From contig JAFLEA010000019.1 in NCBI GenBank assembly GCA_017302035.1, forward strand, positions 1 through 43,006: a stretch of 43,006 nt of DNA. Reading direction: 5' to 3'. Within the stretch, counting starts at the first letter, position 1; the number at the start of each line of letters is the position of its first letter. Made by a program: the position numbers and the translations under genes. Under the pieces are notes generated by a model, which worked only from the letters and a program-made list of their open reading frames with translations, made no database searches and had not been told where the DNA came from. The stretch comes from Lysobacterales bacterium (GTDB taxonomy: Bacteria > Pseudomonadota > Gammaproteobacteria > Xanthomonadales > Xanthomonadaceae). Positions 9,653 to 19,354 of the stretch are shown here, piece by piece.

Positions 9653-10708
9653 ATGCTCCCCCGTTACCGCCCCTTGTTTTGCGCGGCAGCGCTGCTCGTC
9701 GCCTGCCTGCTTCCCGCCTCGCTCCCGGCCGCCACTCCGGCCCGCATCGCCGAGGCCTGGACCTCGGCGGCCAGCGCCGGCGAGGAAATGGATTCACTGG
9801 CGGTCTGGCATCGTCCCGACGGCGGGCGCTGGCTGATCGCCACCGCCAAGGACGGCCAGCGCCTGCTGGTGTTCGATGCCGACACCGGCGCGCGGATCGG
9901 CGCCAGCGGCGGCCCGGGTACCGGCCCGGGCCAGTTCCGCCGCCCCAACGGGATCGCCGTGGCCGGCGACCTGCTGTTCGTGGTCGAACGCGACGGCGCC
10001 CGGGTGCAGGTGCTGCGCCTGCCTGGATTCGAGCCGGTCGGCCAGTTCGGCCAGGACCAACTGCTCACGCCCTACGGGATCTGGCTGGACACGCGCGAGG
10101 CCGGCGCGGTCACCGCCTACGTCACCGACAGCTTCATGGCCGATTTCGCCAACCGCGTGCTGCCCCCGCGCGAACGGCTGGCCGAGCGGGTCAAGCGCTA
10201 CCGGGTGGCCGTGCGCGACGGCCGGCTGGAGGCGCGCTACCTCGGTGCGTTCGGCGACACCGGCGAGGCCGGCGCCCTGCGCATGGTCGAGTCGATCGCC
10301 GGCGACGTGGCCCGGGGCCGCCTGCTGGTCGCCGACGAGGACTACCGGACCGGATCGACCCTGCGCGAGTATTCGCTGCAGGGCCAGTACCTGGGACGCA
10401 GCCTGCCGGCGTTTACCGGCGATGCCGAGGGCGTGGTGTTGTGGCCGTGCGGCGAAGGTGGCTACTGGATCGCCGCCGACCAGGTCGATCCGACCCGGTT
10501 CCGGGTGTTCGAGCGCGACACCCTGGCCCCGGCCGGCGAGTTCAGCGGCGAACGCACCGCGATGACCGACGGGGTGGCCCTGGCCGGCCCCAGCGCCCGC
10601 TTCCCGCACGGCGTGCTGTACGCGCTGCACGCGGACAGTGCGGTGTCCGCCTTCGACCTGGGCACAGTGGCGCAAACCCTGCAACTGGCACCGGCCTGCC
10701 GGCCATGA
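9653..10708 (+). CDS. Exported beta-propeller protein, phytase-like
   Basis: A 351-aa exported protein: signal peptide at residues 1-29 (ACLLPASLPAA), then a propeller. The segment MDSLAVWHRPDGGRWLIATAKDGQRLLVFD resembles the start of beta-propeller phytases in layout, and RPNGIAVAGDLLFVVERDGARVQVLRLPG is phytase- or NHL-like. Several acidic residues that might bind calcium are present, but I cannot confirm the phytase active site by eye. Alternatives are an NHL/SMP-30-like lactonase or a non-enzymatic propeller. ATG 9653 was chosen because it directly precedes the signal peptide. Its TGA overlaps the start of the M23 peptidase gene (ATGA at 10705-10708), so the two are probably made together. 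Confidence 0.6.
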   Translation: MLPRYRPLFCAAALLVACLLPASLPAATPARIAEAWTSAASAGEEMDSLAVWHRPDGGRWLIATAKDGQRLLVFDADTGARIGASGGPGTGPGQFRRPNGIAVAGDLLFVVERDGARVQVLRLPGFEPVGQFGQDQLLTPYGIWLDTREAGAVTAYVTDSFMADFANRVLPPRERLAERVKRYRVAVRDGRLEARYLGAFGDTGEAGALRMVESIAGDVARGRLLVADEDYRTGSTLREYSLQGQYLGRSLPAFTGDAEGVVLWPCGEGGYWIAADQVDPTRFRVFERDTLAPAGEFSGERTAMTDGVALAGPSARFPHGVLYALHADSAVSAFDLGTVAQTLQLAPACRP

Positions 10709-11619
10709 ACCGGCGCCGCGCCCTCACGACCGGCGCGGCCCTCCTGCTGTTGCAGCTTGCCCTGCTGCCGGTCGCGCCGGCGGCGGCGCGTTTCTGGCCG
10801 CTGAAGCGCGAATCCGTGCCGGCCGCGCCAGCCCCGCTGCCTGCGCACGCCGCCGCGGGCCTGGCGCCTGCACCACCCGCTGCGCCGGTACGCCTGCAGG
10901 TGCACGACCGCGGCAGCCACTACGACGTCGAGGTGTCCAATCCGCTGCCCGGACCGGTGCAGGTGCGCCTGGCGCTGACCGGCGGCGAAGGCCTGCGCCC
11001 GGCCCCCGGGCTGCCGGCCGAGGCGGTGCTGCCCGCCCATGCCGCACGCATCCTGGCGCGGTTGTACCGGGACGGTGCGCAGGCCGTGGACGGTTTCACC
11101 CTGGACCTGGTCCAGGTACCGGGCGACCCGCGGGCGCGGGCGCTCGACGCCCCCTACCGGCTGCCGTTCGAGGGCGCGCCCGTGCGCTTGGACCAGGGCT
11201 TCGGCGGCCACTACAGCCACGCCGACCCGGCCAACTACTACGCCGTGGATTTCGCCCTGCCCGAGGGTACGCCGGTACTGGCCGCGCGCGACGGGGTGGT
11301 GCTGGAGATCGTGGCCGGCGACCCGCGCACCGGCCATGCCGTCCGCATCCTCCACGACGACGGCAGCATGGCGGTCTATGCGCACCTACAGGCCGGAAGC
11401 GCGGCCGTACGGATCGGCGAGCGGGCGCGCCAGGGCCAGCGCATCGCCCGCTCCGGCAACACCGGCTTCAGCACCGCCCCGCACCTGCACTTCGCGGTGC
11501 AGGCCAACGCCGGCATGCAGTTGCGTTCGATCCCGTTCCGCATGTTCGCCGACGCCGGCGAGCTGAAGTTCGCGCGCGACGAGACCACGGCGCAGGGCGC
11601 TTCCGTCCCCTCCCGCTGA
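10705..11619 (+). CDS. M23 family metallopeptidase
   Basis: Exported LytM-type zinc peptidase of 304 aa. The signal peptide covers residues 1-28; a variable domain follows (to about 150) that looks like a beta sandwich (VRLQVHDRGSHYDVEVSNPLPG), and then the peptidase domain. Metal-site elements are the Asp of YYAVDFALPEGTPV (Asp182) and His260 and His262 in APHLHFAV. The usual HxGxD histidine is not directly in that position; the nearby SHADPANYYAVD suggests the subgroup in which the first His lies several residues earlier. Likely cleaves peptidoglycan peptides or a related cell-wall target. It overlaps the propeller gene upstream; the operon probably ends here, as the next gene has its own promoter. 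Confidence 0.85.
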   Translation: MNRRRALTTGAALLLLQLALLPVAPAAARFWPLKRESVPAAPAPLPAHAAAGLAPAPPAAPVRLQVHDRGSHYDVEVSNPLPGPVQVRLALTGGEGLRPAPGLPAEAVLPAHAARILARLYRDGAQAVDGFTLDLVQVPGDPRARALDAPYRLPFEGAPVRLDQGFGGHYSHADPANYYAVDFALPEGTPVLAARDGVVLEIVAGDPRTGHAVRILHDDGSMAVYAHLQAGSAAVRIGERARQGQRIARSGNTGFSTAPHLHFAVQANAGMQLRSIPFRMFADAGELKFARDETTAQGASVPSR

Positions 11620-11708
11620 ACGGCGGCCCGCTCCACTCGCATGGTCCCGGCCGCAGCGCACCACGACCTCACGCCCGCCCGGGCGCCGGCCCGGCCCCTC
11701 GGCAGGGC

Positions 11709-11737
11709 TTGACATTTCCCCAAGTGTATTGTTGTAT
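11709..11737 (+). promoter_or_regulatory. Sigma-70 promoter of the ytrA-like operon
   Basis: Perfect -35 TTGACA (11709-11714), 17-nt spacer, and -10 TTGTAT (11732-11737). The predicted start of transcription is about 11744-11746, at the ATG (11746), which implies a leaderless mRNA. Confidence 0.8.
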
Positions 11738-11745
11738 TGATACAC
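11724..11745. promoter_or_regulatory. YtrA-type operator overlapping the -10
   Basis: GTGTAT (11724-11729), 10 nt, ATACAC (11740-11745): a perfect inverted repeat with the GTGTA...TACAC ends typical of YtrA-subfamily GntR operators. It covers the -10 and the predicted transcription start and touches the ATG, so a bound repressor would block its own promoter. Confidence 0.75.
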
Positions 11746-12138
11746 ATGGATGCACGGATCCTCCACGTCGACCCCGCCTCGCCCGAGCCGATCTACCGCC
11801 AGATCGCCGAGCAGTTGCGGCGCCTGGTCGCCGCCGGCCAGTTGCGGCCCGGCGACGGCCTGCCCTCGGTGCGCGAGGTGGCCGCCGCGCATGCGATCAA
11901 CCCGATGACCGTGTCCCGCGCCTACAGCCAGCTCGAAGCCGAGGGCGTGCTGGAACGGCTGCGCGGCAAGGGCATGGCGGTGGCCGCGCGCGACAACCGC
12001 GGCGGCAGCCTGGCCGCGCGCATGCAACTGCTGGAACCGGCGCTGCGCGAGGCCGCCCGCCACAGCCGCGAACTGGAACTTCCCGCCGACCGCGTGCTGG
12101 CGCGGCTGCGGCAACTGCTTGGAGAGGACGAACGATGA
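11746..12138 (+). CDS. GntR family regulator, YtrA subfamily
   Basis: DNA-binding regulator of 130 aa. The N-terminal winged helix (about residues 10-78) contains PIYRQIAEQLRRLV, LPSVREVAAAHAINPMTVSRAYSQLEAEG and a short wing. The C-terminal part is only about 45 residues of helix, as in the YtrA subfamily, whose short tail mediates dimer formation instead of binding a metabolite in a large domain. The start at ATG 11746 follows directly from the promoter; a TTG at 11737 would lie inside the -10. It overlaps the ABC ATPase gene by ATGA (12135-12138). Probably represses its own operon through the palindrome at 11724-11745; the inducing signal, perhaps envelope or antibiotic stress, is not known. 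Confidence 0.92.
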   Translation: MDARILHVDPASPEPIYRQIAEQLRRLVAAGQLRPGDGLPSVREVAAAHAINPMTVSRAYSQLEAEGVLERLRGKGMAVAARDNRGGSLAARMQLLEPALREAARHSRELELPADRVLARLRQLLGEDER

Positions 12139-13046
12139 ACGCACGGGCCGTACCGACGATCGAACACGCCGCCGTGGACCTGCGGATCCCGCTGTCCGCC
12201 GACGGCCTGCGCCTGGCCTACGGCTCGCGCGAAATCCTGCGCGGGGTGGACCTGGAATTGCGCCAGGGCGAGGTGCTGGGCCTGATCGGCCGCAACGGCG
12301 CCGGCAAGAGCACCCTAATCGGCTGCCTGCTGGGCCTGCTGCGTCCGCAGGACGGACAGGCGCGGGTGATGGGCGCACCGGCGCTGCATCTGGACGATGC
12401 GCGCAAGGCGCGACTGGGCTACGTGCCACAGCAGCCGCAGGCGTTCGGCTGGATGAAGATCGGACAATTGTTCTCCTACCTGGGCCAGCTCTATCCGGAC
12501 TGGGATCCCGCCCACGCGGCGGCGCTGCTGCGGCGCTGGGACCTGGATCCATCCCGCGCGATCGGCAAGCTCTCCCCCGGCGAAGCGCAGCGCCTGGCCC
12601 TGGCGCGCGCACTGGCGCCGCGTCCGGCGCTGCTGGTGCTGGACGAACCGGCCTCGGCGCTGGATCCGGTGGCACGGCGCGAACTGCTGCGCGGGATCGT
12701 CGAACAGGCCCTCGACAGCGGCACCACCGTGCTGTTCTCCAGCCACATCGTCAGCGACCTGGAACGGGTCGCCTCACGGGTGGCGTTCCTGCACGAAGGC
12801 CGCCTGCTGCTGGACCGCGCGCTGGACGACCTCAAGGACGACGTGGTGCGGGCGGTGGTGCCCGCGGCAGCCAGCGGACACGTGCCCGCCGCGCTGCCGG
12901 GCGAACTGGCGCGGCACCGGCTCGACGACGGCGGCCTGGTCCTGGTGCTGGCCTCGCCCGCCGGGCGGGCCGAACTGCAGCGGATCGAAGGCGTGCGCAT
13001 GGACGGGCTCGGCCTGGAGGACCTGTTCGTGGAGGTGGCCGGATGA
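12135..13046 (+). CDS. ABC transporter ATP-binding protein
   Basis: Cytoplasmic ATPase subunit of 303 aa. Walker A GRNGAGKST is near residue 54, the Q-loop is in YVPQQPQAF, the ABC signature is LSPGEAQRLALARAL (a slight variant of LSGGQ), Walker B LLVLDEPASALDP follows, and the switch His is in LFSSHIVSDLE. A C-terminal region of about 80 residues follows the ATPase, as in drug- and antibiotic-type (YtrB/CcmA) exporters. Coupled by ATGA to the regulator upstream and to the membrane subunit downstream. YtrA-linked transporters in other bacteria respond to cell-wall-active compounds; the substrate here is unknown. Confidence 0.93.
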   Translation: MNARAVPTIEHAAVDLRIPLSADGLRLAYGSREILRGVDLELRQGEVLGLIGRNGAGKSTLIGCLLGLLRPQDGQARVMGAPALHLDDARKARLGYVPQQPQAFGWMKIGQLFSYLGQLYPDWDPAHAAALLRRWDLDPSRAIGKLSPGEAQRLALARALAPRPALLVLDEPASALDPVARRELLRGIVEQALDSGTTVLFSSHIVSDLERVASRVAFLHEGRLLLDRALDDLKDDVVRAVVPAAASGHVPAALPGELARHRLDDGGLVLVLASPAGRAELQRIEGVRMDGLGLEDLFVEVAG

Positions 13047-14449
13047 ATGCCGCAATCCTTCCCTCGCATCAGCCACTGCCGTTCGCCACCGCCTTGCGCC
13101 TGGTCGCCGCCGCGGGTGGCTGGGCCAACGCACTGGTCGTGGTGGGCATCGCGGCCGGCCCCGCGCTGGCCCTGCTCGGCGGCACGGATCCCGGGCCGGC
13201 GTACCTGGCCCTGACGTTGGCGGCGATGCTCACCATGTTCTGGGCGATGCTCGCAGGTGGCCGGCTGCTGGGGATATGCGTGACCGCCTCGGCGCTGCGC
13301 CTGCCGCATTGGCGCCGCCCGCTGCTGGCGTGCGCCTGCGTGGCGATGGGTGGCGTGGTGCTGCTGCCGGCGCTGGTGCATGCGCTGTCGTCACACATCG
13401 ACCTAGCGCTGGCCGTGTCCGCACTGGCGGCGGGCATGGCGGCCGGGTTGCTGTGGACGAGCATGCCGCCGTGGACGATGTTCGCGCTCATCGCCGCGGG
13501 CGTCCCGGCCAGCCGGCTGCTGGTCGGGATCGACGACGATGCCGTGGCCGCGGTGCTGCTGTCTCCCGCGCTGCTTCCCGGCCTCACCGTGCTGCTGCTG
13601 GCGGCCGCCGCCCTGTGCTGGGCCTGGATCGGCAAGCGGCGCGGCGCCATGGGCACCTGGTCGACCCCGATGGCGGTGGCATTCGCCCGCAGCGGCTTCG
13701 CCTCGCTCGATCAGGCACAGCAGGACAGCTACAACTCCCGCTTGTTCATGCAGGACACGCCCGTGGGCAGTGAGTTGCGCCGCCATCCGCAGCAGGCGCT
13801 GGCGATCGCGCTGGGCCCGGGGTTCGGCCGCAGCACGTTCAAGAGCATGCTCGGCACCCAGGGCCCGATCGTGGCCGTGGCGCTGTTCTGGTTGTTGCTC
13901 GGCACCGGCGACGGCAAGGTTCACGTCGGCCTGCAGTTCGCGCCGATCATGGTGATGAGCGTGGCCTTCGCCCCGATGATCCGCCTGCAATCGCTGTTCG
14001 CCCGGCCCGCCATGGGCCTGCACGAGCTGGCCCTGTTGCCCGGCCTGCCCCGCAACGCGGCGGCCTCCCTGTCCGGGCACATGCTGCGACAGGCCATCGG
14101 CCGCGGCCTGCCGGCGCTGGCGGTGATGGCCGGTTTCGGCCTGGCCGTGGGAGCGCCGCGTCCCTATTACCACCTGCTGCTCTGGATCTTCGCCGCCGGC
14201 ATGTTGCTGCTGGCCGCCTCGACACTGCTCTCGCTGCATTCGCGGGTGGCGCGCTGGGGCTGCGGGGCACTGATGGTGGCCCTGATCCTGGCGGTGCTGG
14301 CCAGCATGATGGTGGCCACCGGCAGCAAGTTCACCGCGCCGGCCTGGCTGCTCCCGGCGTGGAGCGCCGCGACGCTCGCCGGTGCCGTGCTGCATGGATG
14401 GGCGCTGGCCCGGCTCAAGGCCCTGCCGCATCCGTGGCTGGCGAACTGA
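13043..14449 (+). CDS. ABC transporter membrane subunit
   Basis: Hydrophobic protein of 468 aa with about 10-12 predicted membrane helices, in two halves separated by a cytoplasmic loop near residues 195-270 (KRRGAMGTWSTP and DQAQQDSYNSRLFMQ). I do not recognise a sequence signature. Assignment as the transporter permease rests on topology and on the ATGA overlap with the ATPase gene (13043-13046). Last gene of the ytrA-like operon. An unlinked membrane protein is possible but unlikely given the coupling. Confidence 0.8.
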   Translation: MNAAILPSHQPLPFATALRLVAAAGGWANALVVVGIAAGPALALLGGTDPGPAYLALTLAAMLTMFWAMLAGGRLLGICVTASALRLPHWRRPLLACACVAMGGVVLLPALVHALSSHIDLALAVSALAAGMAAGLLWTSMPPWTMFALIAAGVPASRLLVGIDDDAVAAVLLSPALLPGLTVLLLAAAALCWAWIGKRRGAMGTWSTPMAVAFARSGFASLDQAQQDSYNSRLFMQDTPVGSELRRHPQQALAIALGPGFGRSTFKSMLGTQGPIVAVALFWLLLGTGDGKVHVGLQFAPIMVMSVAFAPMIRLQSLFARPAMGLHELALLPGLPRNAAASLSGHMLRQAIGRGLPALAVMAGFGLAVGAPRPYYHLLLWIFAAGMLLLAASTLLSLHSRVARWGCGALMVALILAVLASMMVATGSKFTAPAWLLPAWSAATLAGAVLHGWALARLKALPHPWLAN

Positions 14450-14496
14450 ACCCCATCGCGCTGGGGAGCCTCCGGTCAAACTGGCCTTTGCATGTC

Positions 14497-14516
14497 ACTC
14501 CCGCGCAGGCGGGAGT
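14497..14516. repeat. REP-like palindrome ACTCCCGC-GCAG-GCGGGAGT
   Basis: Perfect 8-bp stem with a 4-nt loop in the gap between the ABC permease and prfC. Motifs of the form TCCCGC...GCGGGA followed by GTCCAG are common dispersed elements in xanthomonad genomes. It may also act as a terminator for the upstream operon. Only one copy is visible in this window. Confidence 0.5.
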
Positions 14517-14565
14517 CCAGTGCCCTTGATATCGATGGCTTGGAGTGGCTGGATGCCCGGCCCCG

Positions 14566-14571
14566 TATAAT
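14566..14571 (+). promoter_or_regulatory. -10-like TATAAT upstream of prfC
   Basis: Exact TATAAT 44 nt before the prfC ATG in otherwise GC-rich DNA. The best -35 candidate (TTGGAG at 14540-14545) gives a 20-nt spacer, so the -35 is uncertain. Confidence 0.5.
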
Positions 14572-14615
14572 CGCCGGCCTTTCCCAACCCGAGCGCGCCC
14601 TGCGGCGCCCGCCCC

Positions 14616-16220
<1,605 letters not shown>

Positions 16221-16267
16221 GGCGCGGCGGCGGGCGGCCGTTCATCCCAGCCGATGCTGCATTGCGG

Positions 16268-16273
16268 TAAATT
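16268..16273 (+). promoter_or_regulatory. -10-like TAAATT just before trhA
   Basis: TAAATT ends 6 nt before ATG 16280, again predicting a leaderless mRNA. No good -35 at 16-18 nt. Confidence 0.35.
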
Positions 16274-16279
16274 GCCGCC

Positions 16280-16960
16280 ATGAGCACCCCGACCCCGAAC
16301 TTCCGCGCCCTGCGCGCCTGGCGCCGCGGCGACCACCTGGCCGAGATCCGCGACGAGATCGCCAACGCCCTGACCCATGGCGTGGGCGCCGCCGCGGCGC
16401 TGGCCGGCGGCGCAGTCCTGATCACCCTGGCCGCGATCGGCGGCGACGGCTGGCAACTGGCCGGGGCGATCGTGTTCGGGATCACCCTGCTGCTGCTGTA
16501 CACCGCCTCCACCCTGTACCACGCGATCCAGCATCCGATCGCCAAGGGCCGGCTCAAGGTGTTCGACCATTGCGCGATCTACCTGCTGATCGCCGGTACC
16601 TACACCCCGTTCACCCTGGTCGGCCTGCGCGGGCCGTGGGGCTGGGGCCTGTTCGCGGCGATCTGGACCCTGGCCCTGGCCGGGGTGGTGTTCAAGCTCT
16701 TCTACACCGGCCGCTATCCGCGCCTGTCCACCGCGATCTACGTGGCGATGGGCTGGCTGGTGGTGGTGGCGATGAAGCCGATGCTGGCCTCGATCGACGC
16801 CTGGACCCTGGGCTGGCTGCTCGCCGGCGGCGTGTTCTACACCCTGGGTACCTACTTCTACCACCGCGAGTCGATTCCCTATGCGCACGCGATCTGGCAC
16901 CTGTTCGTGATCGCCGGCAGCGTCTGCCACTTCGTGGCGGTGGCCGCACAGGTGGCATGA
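16280..16960 (+). CDS. trhA: TrhA / hemolysin III family membrane protein
   Basis: PAQR-type integral membrane protein of 226 aa with seven predicted helices. Family features are EIRDEIANALTHGVGAAAAL near the N terminus, YTASTLYHAIQHP, DHCAIYLLIAGTYTPF and the C-terminal HAIWHLFVIAGSVCHF, including the His and Asp residues that form a metal site in PAQR proteins. Bacterial TrhA has been linked to membrane fluidity control; the older name hemolysin III does not mean it is a secreted toxin. Monocistronic, downstream of prfC and convergent with the CBS gene. Confidence 0.93.
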   Translation: MSTPTPNFRALRAWRRGDHLAEIRDEIANALTHGVGAAAALAGGAVLITLAAIGGDGWQLAGAIVFGITLLLLYTASTLYHAIQHPIAKGRLKVFDHCAIYLLIAGTYTPFTLVGLRGPWGWGLFAAIWTLALAGVVFKLFYTGRYPRLSTAIYVAMGWLVVVAMKPMLASIDAWTLGWLLAGGVFYTLGTYFYHRESIPYAHAIWHLFVIAGSVCHFVAVAAQVA

Positions 16961-16997
16961 GGCCTTGCGGCCGCTGGCACCCTCCCCGCGGCCTTCG

Positions 16998-17012
16998 CCG
17001 GACGGGGTCCGG
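16998..17012. terminator. Short perfect hairpin between trhA and the CBS gene
   Basis: CCGGAC-GGG-GTCCGG between two convergent genes (ends 16960 and 17039). No T tract; weak candidate for a shared 3' end. Confidence 0.3.
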
Positions 17013-17038
17013 TCATCCGGGGGCAACGGGGGCTGCGC

Positions 17039-17467
17039 TCACCCGGCGATGTAGCGCTGCAACTGCTCCAGTTGTTCCTGCTGGTCGGCCATCACCGCCT
17101 TGACCAGGTCGCCGATGGAAATGACCCCGACCACGCGCCCGTCTTCCACCACCGGCAGGTGGCGGATGCGACGCTCGGTCATCTTGCGCATGCAGGCCGG
17201 CACCGAGGTGTCCGGCGCCACCGTCAACACCTCGGCGGTCATGATCGCGCTCACCGGGGTGTCGGCCGAGGACCGGCCCTGCAGCACCACCTTGCGTGCG
17301 TAGTCGCGCTCGGAGAGGATCCCTGCGAGCGCCCCGCCGCGCAGCACCACCAGCGCGCCGACCGACTTGTCCGCCATCAGCCGGATCGCCTCGATCACCG
17401 GCGCCTCGGGCGCCACCGCGTGGACCTCAGCCGGCTTGTCCGCCAGCAGTTGACGCACCGTGCGCAT
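17039..17467 (-). CDS. CBS-domain pair protein
   Basis: Cytoplasmic protein of 142 aa made almost only of two CBS domains (about residues 8-60 and 72-125; motifs SVGALVVLRGGALAGILSERDYARKV and RRIRHLPVVEDGRVVGVISIGDLVKAV). CBS pairs bind adenine nucleotides or SAM and report energy or ligand state. No effector domain is attached, so the partner is unknown. Its start overlaps the 3' end of the glycosyltransferase gene upstream by 41 bp, so the two are co-transcribed. The last residues are Gln-rich (DQQEQLEQLQRY). Confidence 0.92.
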   Translation of the reverse strand: MRTVRQLLADKPAEVHAVAPEAPVIEAIRLMADKSVGALVVLRGGALAGILSERDYARKVVLQGRSSADTPVSAIMTAEVLTVAPDTSVPACMRKMTERRIRHLPVVEDGRVVGVISIGDLVKAVMADQQEQLEQLQRYIAG

Positions 17468-18458
17468 GCCCGCCTCCTTCGCTGGGTTGGCCAGGGCAGG
17501 ATACTCCGGCCGCCGCCGGTTGCCACGCGTCGACCAGGTAGATCGGCCGTCGCTTGGCTTCGTCGTACAGCCGCCCCAGGTATTCGCCGATCATGCCCAG
17601 CGCGATCAGCTGCACCCCGCCCAGGAACAGGATCACCACCATCATCGTCGGCCAGCCGGCGACGGGGTCGCCCCAGAGCAGGGTCTTGGCCACCACCGTC
17701 ATGCCGCCGACGAACGCGGCCAGGGCCGTGAACAGGCCGACGTAGGTGGCCACCCGCAACGGCGCGGTGGAGAAACTGGTGATGCCCTCCAGGGCGAGGT
17801 TCCACAACCGCCACAAGCCGAACTTGCTGCGCCCGGCCAGCCGCGGCGCGCGCCGGTACGGCAGGGCGATGCGATTGAAGCCGACCCAGCCGAACAACCC
17901 CTTCATGAACCGGTGCCGCTCGCGCAGTTCGCGCAGCGCGGCCAGCAGCCGCGGCGACAGCAGCCGGTAGTCGCCGGTGTCGGCCGGCACCGGTGTGTGC
18001 GAGAGCCTGCGCATCACCCGGTAGAAGGCCGCGGCGGTGGCACGCTTCAGCCAGCCCTCGCCCTCGCGCGCGACGCGGGTGCCGTAGACGTCGTCCCAGC
18101 CCTCGCGCCAGCGGGCGACGAATTCCGGGATCAGTTCGGGCGGATCCTGGCCATCGGCGTCGAGGATCATCGCCGCACCCTCGGTCACCCGGTCCAGGCC
18201 GGCAGTCAGCGCCGCCTCCTTGCCGAAGTTGCGCGACAGCCGCAGCAGCGCCACCTGCGGATCGGCCACGGCGATCCCCCGCAGCACCTCCCAGGTGCCG
18301 TCGCCGCTGCCGTCGTCCACGTACAGCACCCGCGTGCGCAGGCCATCCACGCGCGCCAGCGCGTCGCGGATGCGCGGATGCAGCAGCGGCAGCGCCTCGA
18401 CCTCGTCGTGGGCAGCCACCACCACCGTCAGCAGGTCGTGGCGTGATCCTGGGTCCAT
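17427..18458 (-). CDS. Glycosyltransferase family 2, membrane-anchored
   Basis: GT-A glycosyltransferase of 343 aa resembling polyprenyl-phosphate sugar transferases (DPM1/GtrB/ArnC-like). The N-terminal domain has TVVVAAHDEVEALPLL, VDDGSGDGTWEVLR, LSRNFGKEAALTAGLD and the metal-binding DADGQDPPELI. Two C-terminal membrane helices lie at about 245-270 and 280-310, as in that group. It probably loads a sugar onto a lipid carrier on the cytoplasmic face; sugar and acceptor are unknown. ATG 18458 was chosen at the start of the GT fold. The last 20 or so residues are Gly/Ala/His-rich and are encoded partly in the overlap with the CBS gene. Confidence 0.9.
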   Translation of the reverse strand: MDPGSRHDLLTVVVAAHDEVEALPLLHPRIRDALARVDGLRTRVLYVDDGSGDGTWEVLRGIAVADPQVALLRLSRNFGKEAALTAGLDRVTEGAAMILDADGQDPPELIPEFVARWREGWDDVYGTRVAREGEGWLKRATAAAFYRVMRRLSHTPVPADTGDYRLLSPRLLAALRELRERHRFMKGLFGWVGFNRIALPYRRAPRLAGRSKFGLWRLWNLALEGITSFSTAPLRVATYVGLFTALAAFVGGMTVVAKTLLWGDPVAGWPTMMVVILFLGGVQLIALGMIGEYLGRLYDEAKRRPIYLVDAWQPAAAGVSCPGQPSEGGGHAHGASTAGGQAG

Positions 18459-18556
18459 AGGCCGCCGATGGTAGGCAACCGCGGCGGCCACGGCCACTGC
18501 GGGGGGGGCGGCCCATCGCGCCGCCGCCGCAGGTGGCGGGCGGGGACCGGCCTTGC

Positions 18557-19354
18557 TCAGTCGAGTTCGTCCAGGTATTCGCGCCCGCCCAACTGGCGCA
18601 TCTGCCGCTGGATCCATGCCGCGCGGCGCTGCACGTACGGGCCGGGCCGGGCCGCGCTGTAGCGCCGCGGCGCCGGCAGCACCGCGGCCAGGCGCGCACT
18701 CTGTTCGGCGCTCAGTGCGGAGGCATCCCTGTCCCAGTAACTGCGCGCGGCGGCCTGGGCGCCGTAGATGCCGTCGCCGAACTCGGCCACGTTCACGTAT
18801 ACCTCCAGGATCCGGGTCTTCGGCCACAGGGCCTCGATCAGCAGCGTGTACCAGGCCTCCAGGCCCTTGCGCAGCCAGCTGCGGCCCTGCCACAGGAACA
18901 GGTTCTTGGCCACCTGCTGGCTGATCGTGCTGCCGCCGCGCACTCGCTTGCCGCGCGCGTTGTGGTCGATCGCCTTCTCGATCGCCTCCACATCGAAACC
19001 CGGATGGGTGGCGAAACGCTGGTCCTCGGCGGCGATCACCGCCAGCGGCAGGTACGCCGAGATCTGGTCGAGGTCGCGCCAGTCGTGGGCCACGCGAAAG
19101 CCCCAGTCGCCCTGGCGCCAGGCTTCGCCCTGCCGCGCCAGCATGAACGCCGAGGTCGGCGGGTCGAGGAAGCGCAGCGTCGCCACCTGCAGCGCGGTCG
19201 CCAGCACGAACAGCAGCGGCAGCCACAGCAGCCATCGCCAGCGCCGCCGCCATCCCTTCCTGTCCGCATCGTCCGAAATGGCCCGCCCCCCCCCTGTCTG
19301 TGCGCCTTCGCCGGAATGATAATGCGCCGGCCACTCCCGCACGGCCTCCCGCAT
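18557..19354 (-). CDS. mtgA: Monofunctional peptidoglycan glycosyltransferase
   Basis: GT51 enzyme that polymerises lipid II into glycan strands. One N-terminal membrane helix ([19 protein letters not shown]) precedes the catalytic domain: [17 protein letters not shown] with the catalytic Glu, [54 protein letters not shown] and the ending QLGGREYL. The start is uncertain. ATG 19354 has a GGAAGGG site but gives a 40-residue polar leader and overlaps the divergent ATG of the hydroxylase gene; GTG 19342 is the only other ordinary start before the membrane helix. A run of nine C (19286-19294, plus strand) falls in this leader, so a sequencing indel or a rare start (ATT near 19278) is possible. 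The function call is secure; the N terminus is not. Confidence 0.88.
   Translation of the reverse strand: MREAVREWPAHYHSGEGAQTGGGRAISDDADRKGWRRRWRWLLWLPLLFVLATALQVATLRFLDPPTSAFMLARQGEAWRQGDWGFRVAHDWRDLDQISAYLPLAVIAAEDQRFATHPGFDVEAIEKAIDHNARGKRVRGGSTISQQVAKNLFLWQGRSWLRKGLEAWYTLLIEALWPKTRILEVYVNVAEFGDGIYGAQAAARSYWDRDASALSAEQSARLAAVLPAPRRYSAARPGPYVQRRAAWIQRQMRQLGGREYLDELD

Noticed and set aside
18459-18556. Small gene between the glycosyltransferase and mtgA
   Set aside because: The 98 bp are GC-rich and hold no credible start with a ribosome site.
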